A DNA stretch of 64,000 nucleotides from Paramoeba atlantica (Eukaryota; Discosea), in contig CDRNVI010000094.1 of NCBI GenBank assembly GCA_977017575.1, positions 1-64,000 on the forward strand, given 5' to 3'. Each line of letters starts with the position of its first letter. The first letter of the stretch is position 1. The notes beneath the pieces were generated by a model that saw nothing but the letters and a program-made list of their open reading frames with translations, was not told the origin of the DNA and did no database searches. The position numbers and the translations under genes were made by a program. Below, piece after piece: positions 42,092 through 50,676 of the stretch.

Positions 42092-43012
42092 CATTGCTCA
42101 AGAGAAACGCGTTTAGAAGAGTTGTACGCGGACGTACGAGAGTCAGTAGATGATGGCAGGCCGAGCCCACCTTTCTTCAGCGGCAACCGGCACCAAGCGA
42201 TGTGTTTATCTGAGATTTTGCCAAGCCATGTGTTCAACACCGCTTCAACATCGCTGTCGAATTTTTTGCATAGTTTTTCCGATGCTATTGGTGTGTGTAC
42301 CCGGGTGTGGTACCTATGTCTAATGTTTACGCTTTTCGATAGTAGAAGTAGTGATATGTTGTTTAAACCCATGCGCTTGAGACGTCGGAATATGGCTTCG
42401 TGCTTTTCAAGCTTCTGTGTCAGACATTCACTGACTACTTCGTCGTTGCCTATGTATGCACCTAGGGTCTTTGTCGCTGAAGAATTGCCCTCCGGGTGAG
42501 CCCCTGCACAACATAAAGAAACTATAAAATATATTGTACGAAAAGGTGAACTTCAGTCTACATAATGTATATTGATAATTTGTTTTAACGGTATCCTATG
42601 TACATCTCTGCACTCTTTTATTTTACAATTGAATTTGAAACTATCCGTAGAAACCAATTTGAACAAACTAATAATACTATAACATTCACTCACCGAGAGA
42701 TGCATTGTCTCTCCCTGTCGCGAACGGGTGTCCACGCGGGGACAAAATTTTCGTACGGATATAATCTTCTATCCTTTACCAAAGTATAAATAATTGATGT
42801 ACGATTAAACTCTGACAATTTAACTAAGTAAAAATCATAATATGAGAATATCATGTGCCCCGTGGGGCCACCCCCCCCCCCACCCTACAGGAAACTCGAT
42901 ATCCTTCGAACAATTCTATTCGTAGACTTCTACGCTTGATTTTCACTCCTTCTGCTTCAAGTTCTGCTGGGATTGGTATATCATGCTTTCCGCCAAACCA
43001 CACGCATTTGTG
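42092..43012 (-). pseudogene. REL-LINE copy 2, thumb region of RT
   Basis: Two pieces, 43012-42935 (KCVWFGGKHDIPIPAE) and 42496-42092 (TKTLGAYIGNDEVVSECL, then LLLLSKSVNIRHRYHTRVHT and LPLKKGGLGLP). They match the same region of copy 3 closely. A solo terminal repeat lies between them, and the LINE2 insertion follows. The 5' part is missing beyond about 43012. Confidence 0.75.
42497..42934. mobile_element. solo terminal repeat of a tyrosine-recombinase retroelement
   Basis: About 438 bp inserted in REL-LINE copy 2. It contains CTCTCCCTGTCGCGAACGGG and TCCACGCGGGGAC, matching the corresponding stretch at 55960-56007, and ends TTCTATTCGTAGACTTCT. Only the terminal repeats remain. It is diverged from the copies at 49759-56224, so it represents a related family or an older insertion. 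Confidence 0.65.
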
Positions 43013-43075
43013 TTTGAGTTTTTAAACCTGATGTCTGCCGGGGGCACGCGCCCCATCATTCGAAAGAGGAGAAAG

Positions 43076-43862
43076 GCTCACGGAAAGCTACGGGAAACGT
43101 GCCATGAGGACTTGTCTGCGCGAAGCGTGTTGGTGTCTTATCCGCAGGTTGTGATTTCTGGCCTCGAGCGCCCAAACCTCCTTTCAGCTCGGCTTGGTTT
43201 CGTCAACTTCCGGATGAGTAATCTTCGCGCTCACGGAAAGCTACGGGAAACGTGCCATGAGGACTTGTCTGCGCGAAGCGTGTTGGTGTCTTATCCGCAG
43301 GTTGTGATTTCTGGCCTCGAGCGCCCAAACCTCCTTTCAGCTCGGCTTGGTTTCGTCAACTTCCGGATGAGTAATCTTCGCGCTCACGGAAAGCTACGGG
43401 AAACGTGCCATGAGGACTTGTCTGCGCGAAGCGTGTTGGTTTCTTATCCGCAGGTTGTGATTTCTGGCCTCGAGCGCCCAAACCTCCTTTCAGCTCGGCT
43501 GGGTTTCGTCAACTTCCGGATGAGTAATCTTCGCGCTCACGGAAAGCTACGGGAAACGTGCCATGAGGACTTGTCTGCGCGAAGCGTGTTGGTGTCTTAT
43601 CCGCAGGTTGTGATTTCTGGCCTCGAGCGCCCAAACCTCCTTTCAGCTCGGCTTGGTTTCGTCAACTTCCGGATGAGTAATCTTCGCGCTCACGGAAAGC
43701 TACGGGAAACGTGCCATGAGGACTTGTCTGCGCGAAGCGTGTTGGTGTCTTATCCGCAGGTTGTGATTTCTGGCCTCGAGCGCCCAAACCTCCTTTCAGC
43801 TCGGCTTGGTTTCGTCAACTTCCGGATGAGTAATCTTCGCGCTCACGGAAAGCTACGGGAAA
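43076..43862. repeat. 153-bp satellite, five units
   Basis: Full units begin at 43090, 43243, 43396, 43549 and 43702, followed by a stub. The plus strand reads open in one frame as a repeated 51-residue peptide (RETCHEDLSARSVLVSYPQ...), a consequence of 153 being divisible by three. The third unit has TTGGTTTC where the others have TTGGTGTC. The array ends exactly where REL-LINE copy 3 begins. Confidence 0.95.
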
Positions 43863-43865
43863 GCG

Positions 43866-45638
43866 ATTTTATCCATTGATCTCGCCAACGCTTTCAACGC
43901 ACCCATGCGCAGTGACATCGCGAAAGTTGTTTTCGGTCTGTGTACATTGCGACCGTTTCGAAGATTCTTCCACACCGAATACTCCGAGGCATTTGAGCTT
44001 TTATATTATGGAAAGAATGGCGAGCACTATGAAACGATATACAGCTCTGCTGGAGTTCGGCAGGGCTCTCCGCTGTCCACCCTATACTTTTGCGCCTTCA
44101 TGCAGCCCATCTTGGGAACGCTTGCGGCAGAATTCCCACAAGTAAAGATTTTTGCTTTCATAGACGACATTAATATGGCTTCCGAGGATCATCAAGCATT
44201 GGCCAACGCATTTCTTCGCTTACATGGTCTCCTGGCTGAAAAACGAGTTAAAATGGCAAAACATAAATGCGTGTGGTTTAGTGGAAAGAACAAAATCCCG
44301 ATCCCGGAAACTCTTCAAACAGAGGGTGTAAAAACAGAAAACGCAGCGACAAAGACGCTCGGAGCTTTCATAGGAGATGATGAGGTGGTCAGCGAGTGTT
44401 TAGCGCAAAAGCTTAAGAAGCATGAAGCATTTTTTCGACGTCTAAAGCTCATGGGGTTGAACAACATATCGCTGCTCTTACTCTCGAAAAGCGTAAACAT
44501 CCGACACAGATACCACACTCGGGTACACACGCCAGCTGCTTCCGAAAAGCTATGTAAACAATTCGATAAGGAGGTTGAAGAGGTAATGCGCACATGGCTC
44601 GGTAAAATGTCCGACAAACACATCTCCTGGTGTCGACTGCCCGTCAAGAAAGGTGGACTCGGTCTACCATCATCGGCCGAAACTCGCAATGCTGCTTACA
44701 ATTCTTCGAAACGCGTTTCTCTAGAGCGCTGTAAAATCAACTCAGCTCGGTTAACGCATGACGAAGAGATGATGCGGGAAAGCGAAGTAGTAAGTGATGA
44801 TGGTGCCGTGACAGATGCAATGTTAAATCAGAAGGTATATCAGGAACTCACTAAGAAAAATGAGGAGGTAGCACCGTTGGTAAAAGCGTGCAGCGAGAAG
44901 GGGAACCACGACTGGCTACAAGGCAGAACGAGATGCATCCCATCCTCCCAATTCACACTGGTGGTAATGGCGCGACTCGGAATCGCGCACAGAAGCATGC
45001 CGAATAATTTTCTGTGCCCTGGATGCAAGATGATCCTTGAGTCTAAACACTCTCTGGCACATTTACTTGGCTGTGTAAAATGCACGGGGGCAAATGCAAC
45101 GACAAGGCACAATGCACTAGTTCGGCACATATACGATCTATGTCTGCGAGCCGGGATCCCATGCGAGCGTGAACCGCGACAATTCACATCATACCGATGC
45201 CTTAAATGTACCGAAGCGGTGAGCGAACAGCGAAAACAGGAGCATCAGAAAACATGTGGAACCACATCCTTCCATCGAAGCGGCCCGGACCTCGTGATCT
45301 TTTGGGTGTCGGGTGAAATATTTTATGATTTCACGGTAACAAATGAACTATCGAAATCAAACATCCACAAACGGGGAGCCCAACTGATGCAGGAAGCAGA
45401 AAAAAGGAAGCTGGACACTTATGTAAACTCCGATCTAATTCCTCGGGAAAAATTTGTATGCCTATCAGTGCTTGCCGGAGGAGCCATGAACAAAAGCAGT
45501 GTCGCCCTTCTGAAGGCATTAGCTGATGCAAACGGACGTGATCGTGAAACCGTAGTGCGAGATTTTGGAATGCATCTACAAGAATTAAACGGTGTCATTC
45601 TGAACGCTCAAATGGGCAAAGCGTTGTCGCAAGTTTAA
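43866..45638 (+). CDS. REL-LINE copy 3, 5'-truncated at RT motif A
   Basis: Open for about 590 codons to the stop at 45638 and therefore the best-preserved C-terminal part of this family here. It starts at ILSIDLANAFNAPMRSD (RT motif A), then AGVRQGSPLSTLYFC (motif B), FAFIDDINMAS (motif C), and the thumb region HRYHTRVHTP and LPVKKGGLGLP. The zinc cluster CPGCKMILESKHSLAHLLGC, a second cluster CLKCTEAVSEQRKQEH, and the nuclease core RSGPDLVIFWVSGEIFYDFT follow, ending at LNAQMGKALSQV. The RT fingers and the N-terminal region are missing, and a satellite lies in their place. Confidence 0.85.
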   Translation: MLSIDLANAFNAPMRSDIAKVVFGLCTLRPFRRFFHTEYSEAFELLYYGKNGEHYETIYSSAGVRQGSPLSTLYFCAFMQPILGTLAAEFPQVKIFAFIDDINMASEDHQALANAFLRLHGLLAEKRVKMAKHKCVWFSGKNKIPIPETLQTEGVKTENAATKTLGAFIGDDEVVSECLAQKLKKHEAFFRRLKLMGLNNISLLLLSKSVNIRHRYHTRVHTPAASEKLCKQFDKEVEEVMRTWLGKMSDKHISWCRLPVKKGGLGLPSSAETRNAAYNSSKRVSLERCKINSARLTHDEEMMRESEVVSDDGAVTDAMLNQKVYQELTKKNEEVAPLVKACSEKGNHDWLQGRTRCIPSSQFTLVVMARLGIAHRSMPNNFLCPGCKMILESKHSLAHLLGCVKCTGANATTRHNALVRHIYDLCLRAGIPCEREPRQFTSYRCLKCTEAVSEQRKQEHQKTCGTTSFHRSGPDLVIFWVSGEIFYDFTVTNELSKSNIHKRGAQLMQEAEKRKLDTYVNSDLIPREKFVCLSVLAGGAMNKSSVALLKALADANGRDRETVVRDFGMHLQELNGVILNAQMGKALSQV

Positions 45639-45689
45639 AATTTAATATTTAGTTATTCAATAGCCAGAAAAAAAAAATAGAAAGAACGG

Positions 45690-48586
45690 GGAACGGTTTT
45701 CAACAGTTGAAAGTTCGGCTGGAGTTCGCCAAGGGTCGCCGTTGTCGACACTATACTTCTGCTCCTTTCTTCAGCCAATACTGGAGACAATTGCACAAGA
45801 ATTTCCCATGCTACATATATACGCTTATGTTGATGATATCAATATTGCGTCAACGGGAAACGTGCCATGAGGACTTGTCTGCGCGAAGCGTGTTGGTTTC
45901 TTATCCGCAGGTTGTGATTTCTGGCCTCGAGCGCCCAAACCTCCTTTCAGCTCGGCTTGGTTTCGTCAACTTCCGGATGAGTAATCTTCGCGCTCACGGA
46001 AAGCTATGGGAAACGTGCCATGAGGACTTGTCTGCGCGAAGCGTGTTGGTGTCTTATCCGCAGGTTGTGATTTCTGGCCTCGAGCGCCCAAACCTCCTTT
46101 CAGCTCGGCTTGGTTTCGTCAACTTCCGGATGAGTAATCTTCGCGCTCACGGAAAGCTACGGGAAACGTGCCATGAGGACTTGTCTGCGCGAAGCGTGTT
46201 GGTGTCTTATCCGCAGGTTGTGATTTCTGGCCTCGAGCGCCCAAACCTCCTTTCAGCTCGGCTTGGTTTCGTCAACTTCCGGATGAGTAATCTTCGCGCT
46301 CACGGAAAGCTACGGGAAACGTGCCATGAGGACTTGTCTGCGCGAAGCGTGTTGGTTTCTTATCCGCAGGTTGTGATTTCTGGCCTCGAGCGCCCAAACC
46401 TCCTTTCAGCTCGGCTTGGTTTCGTCAACTTCCGGATGAGTAATCTTCGCGCTCACGGAAAGCTATGGGAAACGTGCCATGAGGACTTGTCTGCGCGAAG
46501 CGTGTTGGTGTCTTATCCGCAGGTTGTGATTTCTGGCCTCGAGCGCCCAAACCTCCTTTCAGCTCGGCTTGGTTTCGTCAACTTCCGGATGAGTAATCTT
46601 CGCGCTCACGGAAAGCTACGGGAAACGTGCCATGAGGACTTGTCTGCGCGAAGCGTGTTGGTGTCTTATCCGCAGGTTGTGATTTCTGGCCTCGAGCGCC
46701 CAAACCTCCTTTCAGCTCGGCTTGGTTTCGTCAACTTCCGGATGAGTAATCTTCGCGCTCACGGAAAGCTACGGGAAACGTGCCATGAGGACTTGTCTGC
46801 GCGAAGCGTGTTGGTTTCTTATCCGCAGGTTGTGATTTCTGGCCTCGAGCGCCCAAACCTCCTTTCAGCTCGGCTTGGTTTCGTCAACTTCCGGATGAGT
46901 AATCTTCGCGCTCACGGAAAGCTACGGGAGACGTGCCATGAGGACTTGTCTGCGCGAAGCGGGTTGGTTTCTTATCCGCAGGTTGTGATTTCTGGCCTCG
47001 AGCGCCCAAACCTCCTTTCAGTTCGGCTTGGTTTCGTCAACTTCCGGATGAGTAATCTTCGCGCTCACGGAAATCTACGGGAAACGTGCCATGAGGACTT
47101 GTCTGCGCGAAGCGTGTTGGTGTCTTATCCGCAGGTTGTGATTTCTGGCCTCGAGCGCCCAAACCTCCTTTCAGCTCTGCTTGGTTTCGTCAACTTCCGG
47201 ATGAGTAATCTTCGCGCTCACGGAAAGCTACGGGAAACGTGCCATGAGGACTTGTCTGCGCGAAGCGTGTTGGTGTCTTATCCGCAGGTTGTGATTTCTG
47301 GCCTCGAGCGCCCAAACCTCCTTTCAGCTCGGCTGGGTTTCGTCAACTTCCGGATGAGTAATCTTCGCGCTCACGGAAAGCTAAGAGAAACGTGAGGACT
47401 AGTCTGCGTCCTCCCGCAAGTTGTGATGTAAAGTCGATAAGAAGTTGATGTGCGAGATGAACTTATCGAGTCACGTAAAAAAAAAAAGTATTGTGGAAGC
47501 TTGGGTGGGATCCCTTTCCTCGTCACAGAAGAAAATTATGCGCTTACCAGTCAAAAAGGGAGGTTTCGGTTTAACGGCGTACAATCCTCATCGTGAGAAT
47601 GCTTATGCGGCCTCGCGCTTTTCGGTTCTTGAGCACCAAAGTTCATCTTCAGCTCGGACCGACAAAGACATGGCAACCGCACACCCTTGCATTCCGAAAG
47701 CAACTAACCTAAAAATTACACCAGTTGACAACCAGACAGCCAACACAATTCACCACGATGAAGCTCTGAAAGAGTTGCAACAGGACCCCGAACTCAAACC
47801 AATCTTGCAAGCGAACTCATTTAAAGGCAATAACGACTGGCTTCTGTCACACGCCCGATACATACCGTCTCATCTGTTCAAGCTTGCCATTATGCCCAGA
47901 CTTAATGCTCACCATCAAGACCTTCCCTCAAGCCTTCTATGCCCCGGATGCAGTATGATACTGAATAATCGAAGCGCTCTTTTTCATATCCCAGGCTGCG
48001 CCCAATGCTCCGGATTTAACACAACGATGAAACACAATTCGCTCGTAACTTTTATACAACGTCTTTGCCACAAAGCGGGTTTACCCTGCGAAAAAGAGCC
48101 CAGAGCTTTCTCTTCCTGGAAATGTCTGACATGCGGAATTAGCATTAACCCAGAAAATCGATCAACGCACCAGAAAGTATGCGCTGGAAGGCGTCTATGC
48201 CGCTCTGGTCCGGACCTGGTCATTTACTGGAATACTGGCGAAGTCTTTTATGACCTTACGGTCATACACGAGCTCTCAGTCACGAATCGCTCCAAAAAGT
48301 GCACCAACTAATGAACGAAGCTATCAAAAAGAAAATCAACACATACGTTAAAACCGAACTCATAAGGGAGGAATGCTTCGAGTGTCTGCCAGTGTTGTCC
48401 GGGGGTGCTCTCCACCGAAACACTCAAAGACTAATCCAAGTTCTAGCTGATGCAGCAGGAATTGATCGTCAACTGGCGGAATTGGATTTCAAGCTTTTGG
48501 TGCAGGAGTTGAACGGTATCGAAGTATACTCTCAACTTCGAAAATATCTTGATGGAAACCGTGACACTCTAGATTTTAGTTTATAA
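45690..48586 (+). pseudogene. REL-LINE copy 4 with a satellite in its RT
   Basis: Left piece 45705-45852 codes for SAGVRQGSPLSTLYFCSF and YAYVDDINIAS (RT motifs B and C). The 153-bp satellite follows. The right piece from about 47440 (KKIMRLPVKKGGFGL) continues through the zinc clusters (CPGCSMILNNRSALFHIPGC, CLTCGISINPENRSTH) and nuclease core RSGPDLVIYWNTGEVFYDLT. About 170 codons expected between the pieces are absent. A frame change lies near 48300, after SVTNRSKK. Confidence 0.8.
45853..47390. repeat. 153-bp satellite, ten units, higher-order pattern
   Basis: Full units begin every 153 bp from 45853 to 47230, then a decayed unit follows. Units 1 and 4 share TTGGTTTC, and units 2 and 5, which follow them, start ATGGGAAACG. 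Units 2, 3, 5 and 6 have TTGGTGTC. That indicates amplification of a three-unit (459-bp) block. Units 7-10 follow the pattern only partly. Confidence 0.95.
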
Positions 48587-48939
48587 TAGATAAAAGACAA
48601 CATTTCAACTTCCCGCTTTATTGTGGGAGATTACTCCAGAGATTATCGTTACTTATAATAAAAAGAAAGGTATCCTATTGATGAAGAAAGATATAAAAAA
48701 TGTATTATTTTTCACTATCAGATTACAACCAAGCACTAATCGAATAGCTTTTTTAATTGCGGGGCAAAGGCCCCATGCGACTGAGACAGAGGTTGGATGC
48801 GGAGGCTCGTTCCTCGCGGAGCATCAGTGCTATTATTTCGAACGGATGCGTTTCAATGTTTTCACACATCAAAAAAAAATAATACAAAAAGTGGTCTACA
48901 ATAAGGAAAGGTCAAAAAAAAAAAACATCAGTTCACTTC
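48587..48939. other. REL-LINE copy 4 3' flank, no gene
   Basis: AT-rich sequence after the copy 4 stop, with A runs near 48870 and 48920. Nothing recognisable until the Z-family match further right. Confidence 0.5.
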
Positions 48940-49758
48940 TTTCTGCAGCAAGGCCTTTCTTCAACCACAGAGAGAAAAGAGTCTGGGAAACCGAGGCCCA
49001 GGTGGCGCTCTCACTAGACCCGCGGACGTTTTTCTTCCTACTGGCTCTCTGGAAAAGGGAGTTCTGGCGCAAGGAATGGTATTAGATTTTGCAGTCACAC
49101 ATGCACAGCAAATGAAGCATTTGGACCTAGTCCGTACTGCTAGCTGGGTGACACCAGGATCTTTTGCCGGACAGTACGCCGAGACGAAGGCGAGGCAGCG
49201 ACAAGAAGCGGAAGATGCGGGACACCTTTTCGAAGCTATGGTCGTCGAATCCTTTGGCTCTTGGAGCGAAAGCGCGCTCTCGGTTCTCCGTAATATCGGA
49301 GCACAACGGGCTAATGCGTCAAAAGAGCTTCTCTCACGGAGCCAAGCGCGAAATAACCTCCTAACGGAGCTCAACATTGCCCTGATGCGTTCCCAAGCCA
49401 GAATGATGGTTTCACGCATCTGCGTGCCGGATCCCACGGAACCTATGGTAGTGACATAGGTCGTGGGCACACAAACTGCCGGTCCGGATGCCGGTCGATG
49501 CCGACAGGGTCTACGCTCACGCCTAGTCCGCCAGGTCTAGGTACTCCAAGTGAGGTAGGACAAGGGCTGGGAATTTTGTTCCCTCCCCGTCGGCCAGCAT
49601 CATGCTCCGCGACCGTGCCGCTGTCGGCACAGGCCCATTGCTTGCGCCCTCTCGTACAACAAGAGAAGGGTTAACAAGGCAAGCTGGGAGAGGTCGAAAG
49701 ACCCGGTCCGGAACGCGCGAATGGTTAAGGGAAAGTCTGCCCCTCCTAGCAGAGGGAG
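48940..49758 (+). mobile_element. Z-family LINE, 3' end (copy Z2)
   Basis: The coding tail 49055-49459 reads GVLAQGMVLDFAVTHAQQMK, then FAGQYAETKARQRQEAED and EAMVVESFGSWSESALSVL. This pattern (LDFAVT, YA..K, ..E..G.W...A...L) is what I know from the C-termini of REL-type LINEs of algae and other protists, just after the endonuclease core. A 3' UTR of about 300 bp follows and is cut by the tyrosine-recombinase element beginning at 49759. Assignment to Z rests on family type, since the 3' end of Z3 is not available for direct comparison. Confidence 0.6.
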
Positions 49759-50440
49759 GAATTTTACATCATAATATATTTAGAAAAGGAAAACAAATTT
49801 CATATTGTTCGCAAAGACATTCGATTAACTCATATACAAACCTATACATGATTCCAAGTTATCTCCTATGTCAAAAAAGATGAAACAATGTCACAGCTGC
49901 GCAAAAGACAAAACATAAATATCCCATGACAATAACATACACTTACCTCTCCCTTTCAACGAGCTTGCGAACGGGTCCAACGCGGGGAGTGGTTTGGGGG
50001 CTGGTGGGAGGGGAAACTTTTGTCGAGAACAGTAAACCTGAGTAATTGAATTATAAATATTCGAATATCGTACTACGGGATATTTGTATATCAGTATTAA
50101 CACAATTTTATTGTTTAAAACAAAAACAGGTACAATGCCCCCCGGCGGGGCATCCTATCCATATCACTTCGAAAATATATTTCTCGTCAAATTCTATCCG
50201 TAAACTTCAAGAATTTTACATCATAATATATTTAGAAAAGGAAAACAAATTTCATATTGTTCGCAAAGACATTCGATTAACTCATATACAAACCTATACA
50301 TGATTCCAAGTTATCTCCTATGTCAAAAAAGATGAAACAATGTCACAGCTGCGCAAAAGACAAAACATAAATATCCCATGACAATAACATACACTTACCT
50401 CTCCCTTTCAACGAGCTTGCGAACGGGTCCAACGCGGGGA
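49759..50440 (-). repeat. 3' split direct repeats A-B-A of the retroelement
   Basis: A begins GAATTTTACATCATAATATA and ends near CCAACGCGGGGA. B begins ACTTTTGTCGAGAACAG and ends CCGTAAACTTCAA, with a GCCCCCCGGCGGGGC palindrome inside. The second A follows B directly. The same blocks recur singly at 54517-54748 (B) and 55778-56224 (A then B). Confidence 0.9.
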
Positions 50441-50676
50441 CCACCCATTCGCCAGTCCAACACATACCCACTCGCAGGTACTGCTACTCGTATGTGGCGC
50501 CTACTCCAGATACAAGAAAACGGTCTGCCTTATCCCACACACTTAATAACTTGTTTTTTTTTTTTTTTTTGATGATTCTATATACCAAATAAGTTATAAA
50601 TAAGTTATAAATAAGTTATACTATATTTTTGGAACTACCTATATTTTGAATTAGATGAACTTTCAATTCATTTTGA

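Noticed and set aside
45707-47395. 562-codon frame of repeated RETCHEDLSARSVLV units, possible repeat protein
   Set aside because: A 153-bp unit keeps any stop-free frame open; no start context, conserved function or codon evidence, and the array interrupts a LINE.
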